From Ambrosia x helenae (taxonomy: Eukaryota; Streptophyta; Magnoliopsida; Asterales; Asteraceae), in contig CM061226.1 in assembly GCA_030844895.1 (NCBI GenBank), positions 114,128,574 through 114,192,573 of the forward strand: a DNA stretch of 64,000 nt, read 5' to 3'. This document shows, one piece after another, positions 10,372 to 20,183 of this stretch. The position numbers were made by a program, and so were the translations under genes. The notes beneath the pieces were generated by a model that was not told the DNA's origin, ran no database searches, and worked only from the letters and a program-made list of their open reading frames with translations. Within the stretch, counting starts at the first letter, position 1, and each line of letters begins with the position of its first letter.

Positions 10372-12349
10372 GCAAGAAATTTAAGGGTATTATAGGCATC
10401 TTGGTGACAATTAAGACACTTAGGAGGTTAAAATTGTAATTTTAATTTTTGTTTTTAGTTCAAAACTAAAATTTCTTCCCCTTTCTGCCCCTTCCTCCCT
10501 CCACCTTCATACGTAACACTTGTTCATCCCCTCACCTGCCATCTTAATTGCTCGAGTTCATCCCCTTTAATGATATCCTTCAATGCTTAAATTAAATATT
10601 GAATATCAATTACAGCCGGTTATTCTCCTCTTTTGTATTTGTTTTTTTTCCTTATCAATGCCTTCTTTTCTCTTTAATCTCAATTCCAGTCGTTTGGTTT
10701 TTTGAACCGTAAGAAGCGATCTCGAGTTCATGTTGAAGAGGCAATTATCCAACAACCCTAAATCGAGACGTCCTAATTGATTCACCAGGTATATTGTTTG
10801 TTCAAAACTCTTATCTGCTTTTGGTTAGGGGTGAGAAGTTTAAGGTTTCAACTCGGCATAACCGTGGAATCGAACAACCTAATTTTTTTTAATCCTTTTT
10901 AACCTTTATGAGTAGCTTAATTTGGGTTTTTGTTTCATTGGGGGACTTGTTGTAATGAGGTAATAGGGGGATTCATTGAATTAGCTTTGACCGGCTTGTT
11001 GGGGATGTTGTTTAGTTTAGGAATTTATATAGAAGATGCATCTTTGTCTCTTTAGTTACTGATAATGAGATGCATATATGATGAATCGCTTTCCCTTAAC
11101 AAGCAATGACTTTTTTCTGTGAGTTGCAAACAAGTTATACAACCTTTCTACTGTAGTATTGTTTGGTTAAACTCATAACCTGTTTAGGAACAAATTCAAC
11201 AAAACTGGTTTACACTTAAAAGTGTGGAACTTCATTTTTAAGTTTTTGATCTATGGTTTTTAGTAATTTAGAACTTCAGTTAGGGGTTTTTTTTTACAAG
11301 ATATAGAGGTTTTTTTTTTTTTTTTTTTTGCATTAAAAAACAATGTTAATATAGTATTGATACACATTTCAAATGTGTTTTATTAGCTTATGAATGGATT
11401 GAGTTCAATGGGTCAAATGGGTAAAATTAAAAATTAAAATGTGAACAGATCAAAGGTCATCCAAAGTTTATTTTGATGCACACAACCTCCAATTATAACA
11501 TTGTATTGATTCTTGTATGTTTTAGTAGATTGACTCTTGTATTATGTAATACAATGAATGTATTGGCGCTAAAATGAATGTATTGGCTGGTAATACAATG
11601 GGCTCAAAATGCTTACTGCCGTAAAATGTTATAAACACGGAATGGGTTGTGGTAATGTGGTTCGTACTCACTTCTTCACAAGATAAATGGGAGCACATAT
11701 TTATTCTAACAGAGGTTAATAAGGAACATATGTGTCCCTATTTTGTATTTGATTCTAACTTTGTGACTTAATGTTTCTTGAGCCAGGCTGAAGTGGAAGC
11801 GCGTAAAATATGTAGGTTGCTAGCAAACCGAGAGTCAGCTCGACATACAATCCGAAGGAGACAGGTATGATCCATTTCACTTTTGTGTCTAACTTTCAAG
11901 AATACAAAAAAGATTGTTGTAGGTGACAACAATGCATGATTTCATTACCCTTGACCTTAACCAAATTGATCGTTTTTAAAATGTTATGTTTTGATTAGAA
12001 CCCGTTTTGACCCGTTACCTGACCCCAAACCCTCTTATTACTATAATGGATATATCATTGTAGCCAACTGCATTCTTTTTTTAAGTTTTCTCTTGTGAAT
12101 ATTCGCGGTTACTGAGTTTTGCTCTTTGTGACAAATTTGCAAGGTGGTTTTTGAGGAGCTAACTAGAAAGGCGGTCGATTTATCTTGGGAGAATGAGAAT
12201 TTGAAAAGGGTTCAGATCATCTCCTTAATTTTGTCAGTTCTACAGATAGTATTTTGCTTGTCTTCATAGAATACCAGTTAAGGTGTGAATATGGTCGGGC
12301 TTTGTGGGTTGGGTAATAAGTAAAAAACGGGTCAGGGCATAACTTGTCA

Positions 12350-12800
12350 TCTGTGTTAAATTTGAGGAATATTTGATTTAAATACTCTGAACTTTCAGAG
12401 TTTGGCCGACAATGCTCCCAACTACGAAAATATTTATCAACACTCTCAACTTTTAAGGTATTTTCCACCGGCACTCCCAAACTAACCCAGTTATTTTGTT
12501 CAGTTATTTTGCTGACGTGGCCATTATTGCTGACGTGGCATGCTGACGTGGATGACACATAAGATGGCACATCATATTCCACAACATGCCACGTCAGCAT
12601 TAATGGCCACGTCAGCAATAATGGTCACGTCAACATGCCACGTCAGCAAACTATCTGAACAAACTAACTGGGTTAGTTTGGGAGTGCCAGTGGAAAATAC
12701 CTTAAAAGTTGGGAGTGCTGATAAACATTTTCGTAGTTGGGAGTATTGCCGGCAAACTCTGAAAGTTGGGAGTATTTAAATCCAATATTCCTAAATTTGA
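12350..12800. mobile_element. Foldback MITE with about 200-bp arms
   Basis: Left arm motifs (TTTAAATACTCTGAACTTTC, GGCACTCCCAAACTAACCCAG, TTTTGCTGACGTGGC) recur as reverse complements on the right (GCCACGTCAGCAAAC, CTGGGTTAGTTTGGGAGTGCC, GGGAGTATTTAAATCC). The arms meet at TGCCACGTCAGC repeats around 12530-12640. It sits in a bZIP intron. A one-armed relative lies at 36440-36560. The Mutator-like origin often given to such elements is not proven; no target duplication was fixed. Confidence 0.75.
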
Positions 12801-12830
12801 CTCAAAACTTTGTATTATTTTCAATAATAA

Positions 12831-12862
12831 CTAGGTGTATCAATACGCGCGTTGCGCGTTTT
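12831..12862 (-). mobile_element. Helitron 3' terminus, minus strand
   Basis: Read on the minus strand the sequence ends in hairpin ACGCGCAACGCGCGT, a short spacer and CTAG (12831-12834), followed by T. That is a Helitron 3' end pointing left. The body would extend rightward into the bZIP intron; its 5' end was not found before the exon at 13363. Confidence 0.6.
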
Positions 12863-13397
12863 TCACATGACGCGTTAATGCGGATTTTTCAAACTCAATA
12901 TTTAAATAAACTTACTCAATGCCCAACATGTTATCATTCAATTATGTAACAAATATGTTAATTCAAAATTCAACCAATATGATGAAAACCCACAATCATT
13001 CGACTTAACCTCACCCAGAAGTCATGTATTTAGTCATCATCAATGGGTACATAACAACCCACACAGAAGCGAACCAGAGGTCAAATGGTGAATAAAATAA
13101 TATGAATAAAATAATAAAGTTTTAGAATAAAGTAATAATATAATTAAAAAAAAGTTTTTAAATGAAATAATATAAATAAAATAATATTATAATTACTATT
13201 CATTTAGAATCACTGTTTATTAAGTTTGTTTATTAATGTTATATAATTTGTTTCTGTAAAAGAAAATGTTGAAGAGTTTTAACCTATTCGAGCCCATAGG
13301 AACTGTGTTTTTGCACTGTCACAAGTTTGTTAAACCAAATATGGTATTATTTACGTGACCAGGAAAAGGACACGACTTCAAAACATTTAGATTTTTT

Positions 13398-13544
13398 CAG
13401 GGGCGAAACTTGGTTCTCAAATCGGAGGGGGCCGGACTCAATTTTTTTCGATCGGTAGTGGCAAAGACTCAATTTACCTACGAAAATCGTATATTTCCAC
13501 CACTACGCCAAAAAAATAGGGGGGGGGGGGAGGGGTCGCCCCTG
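13398..13544. mobile_element. hAT-like MITE splitting a bZIP exon (147 bp)
   Basis: Termini are CAGGGGCG and CGCCCCTG, perfect 8-bp inverted repeats. The flanks GATTTTTT (13390-13397) and GATTCTTT (13545-13552) form an 8-bp target duplication with one mismatch. Removing the element and one repeat restores an open bZIP exon. A relative in the opposite orientation is at 26273-26459. Confidence 0.85.
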
Positions 13545-14329
13545 GATTCTTTGAAGGCGAAGAACGAATACTTAAAAGCACGTGTGAGTATAATTATTTT
13601 AGCATATTTGTTTGATACTTCAGAAGAACTCATTTAATCTGATATATTTCCTATAGATGAAGATAATGAATGATGAAACCAAGGAAACCCGAGAAAAGTC
13701 CATCACCACGAACGAACCAAGCATGTCCGCATTATCTACAAACTCTCCTTTTTTCAAATACATCCAACCATCCTTCGTGCCACTCGTTTGGCCAAATTCT
13801 GTGCAGTTACAATGTGGCCCGCCAGCCGGCCGGATTAGTTTTACCCTCTCATATCCCAGTCTTACCAGCCAATGTCAATAAGCCCGATTCGTCATCTTGT
13901 GAAGGGAGTTCCGGGCTGGGGACTCCACTGTGAATGTCAACAGTTCTTCCCTGTCATGTCGGAAGCACCGAGGAACAACGCTTTCCCTCCAGATGGTGGT
14001 GGTGGTGGTCGAGCGACAACAAACCTTGTGAGTTGTGAATAACTATTAGTTAAACATGATGATACTTATACAGTTGGTGATACCAAACAGGTTATAGGAG
14101 AAATTCACAAAGTTTCAGTTATGTGCTCAGGTAAATGATCACTAGGCGACACGGTTGCAGCAGCCGAGGCACGGTGGAACAGAAAACAGCTAACGAGACT
14201 AAAGAAGCACTTTCATTGCCGCCAACTACGGATGCATTAAAGAAATTGATGAGCATTTTGGTTGCAAATGAGTGGTGGTTTTGTTGCTTGTCTTTGTCAC
14301 TATGTACATATATAGTATTAACAGTATAG

Positions 14330-15324
14330 AGTCTTGATCTATAGGTGCTAAGTACTAAGAATGGTCACTTGTTGATCTAATAAACAGATCGTTTCAGGTT
14401 TGTGGGTTCATGTTCAGTTCGGGTCATTTGTACTATATAACAAATTTTAATGTTCATATCCTAGAGTATCTTTATTCTTTTTCAACCACCATTTTACAGC
14501 CATTCAATTGCCCAACACTCTCATTCCGAATGTCTGATAATTGATCTCTTGATGTTTGACGTAGTTTTTATAAATCTATAATACTAATTTGGTGATTTAG
14601 AATTCCTTATAGGATATATATTATTGATCAACGTGAATAGTATTCATTAATAAGAAAAGGAGAGTACTCCCTGTAACACATTTGGTAATACATCTATTAG
14701 ACCATGCTTAGTAAATTATGGGTACCATTAACTGAAGCAAACAAAGTCACCCCTCCCCCAAGGCGTGGACATGATAATGTTACATACATATGTGAAAGAA
14801 TATGAAGCCCGCCACGCCGCATATAAATGTAAATGGCGTTTTGTTGACTTGGCCCAAACATTGTTTTATCCACTTACCCTTGTTTTGGTAGATTGTTAAC
14901 ACAATTAGTTTGGTCACGTAAACAAGCGTATGAAAACATAAGGGTGAGTTTCAGGTTCAGAAGGTCACTTATACTTGACGCAATCTATGTGGTTTTATAT
15001 GATATTTTATATAATCACGATTTGTCGTTACGCTTTGAATTTTGTGCACATGATGAAACAAATTCGATGTCACATTAGACGATTTTACATAGTGATTTTG
15101 AAAATTACGACACAATGTGTGTTTTACCTTTTAATTTTTTAGAACCCAACCGTTTATTTTTTGGGGTTTCTCTTTAGTGTGTCTTTTGTTTGTTATAGTG
15201 TGTGCCAGTACCGTAACGAACCAAAATGGTACTTACAGAAGTCTTATTGCGTACCCGCTGAATGTGTCCTCTAACTTAGGTAAACTTGGGTCCTTATAAT
15301 AGCGTGACAATAAAACATGCGTAC
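14330..15324. other. Unassigned sequence inside the Helitron
   Basis: AT-rich filler between the bZIP stop codon and the Helitron 3' hairpin. No further exon or repeat recognised. Confidence 0.35.
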
Positions 15325-15360
15325 CCCGCGGCAACGCGCGGGCATTCCCGCTAGTTTATG

Positions 15361-15945
15361 ATAACTTTGGAGTGGTTGACAAATTTACGAATGAGAAGAT
15401 GCCAAATAATGTGGAGAATTTTAATTCAAATGGTGATAATCCCATTCATGGTTGGAATACTTGTGCAAAAATGGGCTATAGACAAGAAAGTGGGCCGCAG
15501 TTTATGTATATTGCTTCAGTAGCGAAAACCCAAGACACTTCTTTTGTTGGGCTAACTGCAACACGAATTCGTGGTCAAAATACCGATTTACATTACTGTA
15601 CATGTGCAAAAAGGTGGAACAACGAATTGTTTTATAGCTTTGTAAACGGCAAATATGTTGAGGATGGCAAAACTCAGTTGTTATATGATCCCTCCCATGT
15701 AGATCAAAATGGAGAAAATGTTGTGGAACTTAACTATCAATTTATTAAAAATGGTTTCCATCTATCTAGCTATCTAGTTGGAGCTAAGTCACTTAGGCGG
15801 GACAAGACAACCCATGAGTTTGAATTGTTTATGCGGTTTGTGAAGATAATGATAACCGGGAATCAGGTTGATGTTCCCTTTGATCCAGGTGGCTTTGGTC
15901 CGAAAGTAAAACTCGAGGACGAGTTTTTTTCGAAGACGGGGAGAA
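15361..15945 (+). pseudogene. 3' internal reading frame of the LTR element, unknown protein
   Basis: An open stretch from DNFGVVDKFTNEKMPNNVE, through GLTATRIRGQNTDLHYCTC, AKRWNNELFYSFVNGKYVED and FDPGGFGPKVKLEDEFF, runs nearly to the 3' LTR. It lies immediately after the Helitron 3' end and its start is cut by that insertion. I do not recognise a domain; it has no RT, RNase H or integrase motif. It was probably once continuous with the frame at 9633-10296 or a second product of the element. Confidence 0.45.
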
Positions 15946-16187
15946 TGATGCAGTATTATCTCCATATTCGAATTTTAAAAGTTTACTTATGTTTATTTTT
16001 TATTTATTAGTATTTATCTCTAAGGTTGTTAGGTTTTAGTATAAATTAAGGTTTAGGGTTTATTGTTTAGTTAGTTTTTGATTGAATAAGAATTAATATG
16101 AACTTTGTTCATGAAACCTTTGGTTCGTTTATAGTCTTTGATTAACTATATGTTCTTGAGCCATTTGATGCGCTTCCCAAAGCATCA
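15946..16187 (+). repeat. 3' LTR (242 bp)
   Basis: Partner of the LTR at 9365-9608. It is followed by ATTTG (16188-16192), the same five bases that precede the 5' LTR. Confidence 0.9.
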
Positions 16188-16292
16188 ATTTGGTTGGTAT
16201 ATTGTTTATTATTTGAGGTATAATCCATTTCATAGTGCTTTTCAATCTATATAAATAAGGAGTAAAGTGAAGCATACATTAATTTGTGGATG

Positions 16293-16628
16293 TTAAGACT
16301 AAACGGAGTGGGGCGGGAGAGAGGGCGGGAAGGGGGGGGGGGGGGGAATACCGCCGCAGGCCGGCGTGGAAGTGGCGTGGAGGGGGGGGGGGGGCGGGAA
16401 GGATCTCACCGGCGTGGGGGAGTGATGGGGGACACGTGGCGCGAGGTAATTGGGCCAGCTTTTTTTTTTTATTTTTTTTTTAACTTTAACACAATATAAT
16501 ATTATTTCCTTCCCCCCCTCTTCCCCCCCTTCCACTCCCCACAATTATTTTTCCCCCCACAAGGGCCCCACAAGTGCCACATGGCGCTTCATCCCCCTCT
16601 TTCCCGCCCCCCCACTCCTTATAGTCTA
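16293..16628. mobile_element. GC-rich foldback MITE within the HRLI pseudogene
   Basis: The left end AAGACTAAACGGAGTGGGGC and right end CCCCACTCCTTATAGTCT are inverted repeats. The halves are G-rich then C-rich (G runs near 16334 and 16383, C runs near 16515 and 16605). It interrupts sequence matching HRLI intron 2. Relative of 1001-1430. Confidence 0.7.
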
Positions 16629-16645
16629 AAACTTAAATGGTGTTA

Positions 16646-16771
16646 ACCACTTGGGAATAGCCCAGTGGCCAAGGGATTTGTAATAAGGCTTAGGAATTAG
16701 GAATTAAAAGGGTTGGGATTTGAGTCCCATTGTAAGAAGTTTACATTTCAAAAAAAAAAAAAAAAAAAACC
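16646..16771 (+). mobile_element. tRNA-derived SINE with poly(A) tail and 14-bp target duplication
   Basis: The body has an A-box-like TAGCCCAGTGGCCAAGG and a B-box-like GGGATTTGAGTCCC, then an A19 tail. It is flanked by the perfect 14-bp repeat CTTAAATGGTGTTA (16632-16645 and 16772-16785). This is the hallmark of LINE-driven retroposition. About 126 bp including the tail. Confidence 0.85.
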
Positions 16772-17317
16772 CTTAAATGGTGTTATCATACAAATCAAGT
16801 TCTTGGTTGCTGGGGCTATTGCCTGATTATACAAACACATGTTTCCTTTTTATCTTTTGGAACGAATTATTTAATTTCTTTTCTTTAGCAGATTCTGCAC
16901 CAGTTGTTTGCTACTCCTATCCTATACGATTTGGGCTGTGTTTTATGTCAAATTTGGGTCAGTTGACCCTTTTGATTCGTTCTTTTGTAATGTAGAATGT
17001 GTAGTTAATAATTGTTGTTGCTTGGTTATGTATTGTAGAGTTTGGCGTTGTTGGGGCACTTTGGATCTTTGTAGGGATGAAGAATTCTGTCCCAATAAGA
17101 TCTTCAACAACGAAGAAGGCTGCCAAAACGAAGACCACCTACGAGAGATTTCATTTCGATTTTCACTTTTTTTTTGTTTTAGTGGCATTTGAAGGCAATC
17201 TTTTGCATGATTTGTATCAAGGTTTTGTTGATTATGCAACATTTCTATATAGATTTTAAAGTAATACAATAATAACCTTAAAGGGACACGTTTGTTAAGC
17301 AAAATTTCGAGCCCCTC

Positions 17318-17562
17318 ACTTGGGGATTTTTAGACAAGTGTCATGTTGGTTCCACACGGGTCTTGAATTTCACAAGGGGTGGTGTGGCGTGAGTTTTTTT
17401 TTTTTTTTGAACGACTAACTTCATTAAAAATCCAGCAAAAGGCCGCCCAACAAACCGGAACGGCCCACAAGAAACAAACTACATAAGATTAAAATTACAC
17501 CAATAAACCCAAGAAAGCCCATTTCGTGCCATTCTGGCACACCACTACATGTGGTCTTATAT
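17318..17562. mobile_element. MITE related to 2146-2622
   Basis: TTTTTAGACAAGTGTCATGTTGG at the left parallels TTTTTCGACAAGTGTCATGTGGG at about 2166, and the right end ACTACATGTGGTCTTAT resembles CACTAGATATGGTCTTA at 2606. The body includes a T tract and TTCATTAAAAATCCAGCAAA. Boundaries approximate. Confidence 0.45.
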
Positions 17563-18029
17563 CCAAACCGGATTGAAAGTTTAGCGCCTTTTAATTTGAA
17601 CAATTTCTAGCTCGCTTACCTTTAGTAGTTTGATCTAAATGTGTGTGTGTTAATTTTTGGCCGGATCAGATTCATATCAAATACATTTCTGGATATGTCT
17701 TGATTAACTCATAGTGATGATTCCCATATTGACTTGTAAACGAGTTAGATCTTGAAATCTAAAAGAGCAGAAGTATTAAGTCCCTTTGTCAGATAATGAT
17801 CTACGTATTCCTTAATGGTTGTGCCTCTATACTCTTGGTCCAACCTTGTTCGCCACCATTTTGTGTTGCGAACTCACAAACTTGTCGTTCGTAATCAACT
17901 GCAAAATTCAAATGTGTTTATTTCAATACACTATGCTTTAACGTCCAAAACTAAATCATAATTTTCAAAGATACCCAACTCAATTTAAAAATATTATGGA
18001 GCAAGTTTGAGATACAAGTTAATATACTA

Positions 18030-18281
18030 CTAGTGAGAATGCCCGCGCGTTGCGGCGGGTATTTTACAATTTCACAAAAGGTGGGTACGTAATCTATTAT
18101 TGCCACTCAGTTTTATTATGTCTATTTACAAATCAATTTAGCCCACAATTGCAACGCAATATTTGCTTATGTTACTTTATCGATCATCTAGGTTAAAGGC
18201 CTGTGTACGACATCGATTTAAATAAAAGATACAATATCAAGTCGAAAAGATGTTTAGAATATTATAACTACATGTTATATA
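18030..18281 (-). mobile_element. Helitron 3' end, minus strand (5' end not found)
   Basis: On the minus strand the hairpin CCCGCCGCAACGCGCGGG (plus 18042-18059) precedes GCATTCTCACTAG, ending at 18030 with T next. The body extends to the right for an unknown distance, perhaps through the hAT-like element at 18282 and beyond. The same GCATT...CTAG ending occurs in the plus-strand Helitron at 15354, so the two belong to one family. Confidence 0.65.
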
Positions 18282-18744
18282 TAGGGGTGTACAAAAAGTT
18301 CGCGACTCGAGGCTCGCTTGAAACTCGCTCGAAAAAAGCTCGAAAAAAGCTCGACTCGAAGAGGCTCGTTTTGTTTTCGAGCCGAGCCGAGCTGGCTCGT
18401 TTTGTAATCGAGCCGAGCTCGAGCCAGGGGTGTTCGGCTCGATGGCTCGACATATGGCTCGACTTAGGCTTGTGTAATTTAGAAAAATAAAAAAAATATA
18501 CATGATTATGTGTAATTTTATTTAATTTTATTGTTTTTTATTTAATAAATATTTGTAAAAAAATAAAAAAAAAATATATCGAGCTGGCTCGAGCCAGCTC
18601 GAGCTCGGCTCGAACATTTACGAGCCGAGCTCGAGCTCGACTTTTCAACTCGATCAAAAAAACGAGCCGAGCCGAGCTGGCTCGGTTTAGGTTCGAGCTC
18701 GAGCTGGGCCTGGCTCGGCTCGACTCAGCTCGTGTACAGCCCTA
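18282..18744. mobile_element. hAT-like foldback element rich in GAGCTCGGCTCG (463 bp)
   Basis: Starts TAGGGGTGTACAAAAAG, ends CTCGTGTACAGCCCTA, with the exact 8-bp duplication GTTATATA at 18274-18281 and 18745-18752. Arms of GAGCCGAGC/GGCTCG motifs flank an AT-rich core. Same family as 5822-6332. The open frames through it are composition artefacts. Confidence 0.88.
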
Positions 18745-18752
18745 GTTATATA

Positions 18753-20183
18753 AGTAATATGTGAAATATGTACAGATGACTTATGTAGACTTCAAAGAGT
18801 CAAACTTGTATCTTACGATTCAAATACATATGAATTTCTTTTCAATAAGAAGGTAACATAGAATCCATCTTTTAGATCACCTACAAATGGTCACCTACAA
18901 AACACAATTTTTCAAAAGACTAAACATATATCCACCACATAAATGTGAGAAAATGAAAACATAAGCTGCTTTAGTGTCCAGTGACCTTGATGCCAAGAAA
19001 ATTAGCAATACCTTTTAGATTAAACATATGTTGCCCAATCCCAACCATGTGAGCATAGCAATTGTAGTATAACTTGGAAGTTGTATCTAGTCTAGTCAGT
19101 GCTTGTACATAACACATACCTAATTCCAGCGGCAATAATCACTCCAATTACGGATCTAACTCACACAATCAGTCTCTATATTGTGGACAAAATAATTTAA
19201 GCTACAAATTTGAGAATGCCAATCTATTACTGCAGCGTTAAGCAGATCGTCTTTGTACCGCTATAACACAATGTAACGCAGTCACGTCCATTATTGAATT
19301 ACTACATAAGCATTTATCATAACCTGAATATAAATATACTCACAGTAGAACTATACCAAATTTATTTTTCCATGAAATCAATTATATAGGTAAATTAGCT
19401 TTGATTTTTCAATAAGTTAGCGGAAAAGATAGACGAAAACGACTTTGCTTTGAAGCAAGAAAATTGTATCGTATATATAGAGAGCTTACTTTATGGTCCC
19501 ATTGAAGATGTCCAAATGACTTTAGGCCTCTGTACTCCATTAGAGAACTCTGAAATAAAACATCCGATAACATCAAAAGAAAATTGGTTGATTTGACCCA
19601 TCTATCTACAAGTGGTGGCTCGATTAATATGTTCTATGTCTAATTGAGTAACAGATTACAAATGTTAAACCAAAAGATTTAGCCAAATAGATTAAAAGAA
19701 ATGTAACAACAAATTTAAAGAAGAGGATAGATATGTTGGAAAGATTAATCAAGATATCTAAAGCTTATTCATATTATTATCATGTTTATATATAAACTAT
19801 AATCAAAATAGTAGTAGGTCAAACATGGGTCAGAAGAGCAGTTATATACATTAGATAGTTAAATAAATGTCAATTTCTAAGATATAAATAGCCTTCTCCT
19901 GTATCGACATTTAACAATAATTTTAGCGTGTATTGGTATGTGTTTTATTTGTTTCTGTCCCTGTACAATTTGTGCATACTCACTGTTGTTCATCCTAGAT
20001 GATCCTAAAGTTGTAAACGATCCTAGGAAACAGAATAAAACCAAATACCTTAACTGTGTCGCCTCCACCATTATTTCTTGTATGAATCTTCTTAAATGGG
20101 GATCTTTAGTTGGTCGTCATAGTAAAAAACTAACCGAACAAACAATATTCATCAATCAGGTATAAATAAGGGCAAGTTGTATT
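18753..20183. other. Unassigned AT-rich sequence, possibly Helitron body
   Basis: No confident coding region. A short open frame at 19938-20165 has no family resemblance. If the Helitron ending at 18030 is long, this stretch is its body. Confidence 0.3.

Larger units (their letters stand above)
11787..14240 (+). pseudogene. Captured bZIP transcription factor gene fragment (basic region to stop codon)
   Basis: Exon 11787-11864 encodes the basic region (LLANRESARHTIRRRQ) with the N-x7-R core that contacts DNA. Exon 12144-12209 encodes EELTRKAVDLSWENENLKR, the start of the zipper. An exon at 13363-13583 (EKDTTSKHLDF...LKAKNEYLKAR) is split by a hAT MITE. The exon from 13657 gives MKIMNDETKETREKSITTNE and a Pro/Ser-rich region with a frame break near 13840. 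The last exon ends AAEARWNRKQLTRLK...RQLRMH then TAA at 14238-14240. The promoter and N-terminal exons are missing or unrecognisable. Introns are kept, so the copy came by DNA capture, not retroposition. The usual zipper heptads are partly disrupted, so a working protein is unlikely. Confidence 0.75.
10380..15354 (+). mobile_element. Helitron (3' end resolved, 5' end not) carrying a bZIP gene fragment
   Basis: The 3' end is canonical: hairpin CCCGCGGCAACGCGCGGG (15325-15342), eight bases, then CTAG (15351-15354) followed by T. Helitrons end in CTRR and insert between A and T. The 5' end (TC after A) could not be fixed; the start given is only the first base after the LTR element's own reading frame. 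No RepHel helicase was found in this stretch, so the copy would be non-autonomous. It carries several bZIP exons (11787-14240) in the same orientation, consistent with host-gene capture by Helitrons. Confidence 0.6.
9365..16187 (+). mobile_element. LTR retrotransposon (non-autonomous), 6.8 kb with nested insertions
   Basis: Two near-identical LTRs (9365-9608 and 15946-16187) start TGATGCAG and end GCATCA. The outer flanks are the 5-bp direct repeat ATTTG (9360-9364 and 16188-16192). A primer-binding site TGGTATCAGAGC (9611-9622, complementary to initiator tRNA-Met) follows the 5' LTR, and a purine tract GAAGACGGGGAGAA precedes the 3' LTR. No integrase, reverse transcriptase or protease was found inside. 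The interior has two open regions of unknown type (9633-10296 and 15361-15945) and, between them, sequence ending in a Helitron 3' terminus with a captured bZIP gene fragment. LTR identity looks high, so insertion is fairly recent. Confidence 0.9.
16212..17250 (+). pseudogene. Decayed duplicate of the HRLI gene with introns
   Basis: Homology to 5011-5680 starts at the last codon of exon 2 (TTTGAGGTATAATCCATTTC). Exon 3 is cut after GTTGCTGGGGCTATTGCC by a deletion that joins directly to intron 3 sequence (TGATTATACAAACACATG). Exon 4 is kept up to CTATCCTATACGATTT (about 16932), then lost. Exon 5 (17041-17143) has a one-base deletion, an in-frame TAG at about 17074 and a lost stop. Introns are retained, so this is a DNA-level duplicate. 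Intron 2 holds a GC-rich foldback element and a SINE. Exons 1 and most of 2 are missing. It cannot encode the family protein. Confidence 0.85.

Noticed and set aside
18203..18503. Open frames of 60-95 codons on both strands
   Set aside because: They lie within the GAGCTCGG repeats of a hAT-like element; Ser/Arg/Leu repeats reflect the motif.
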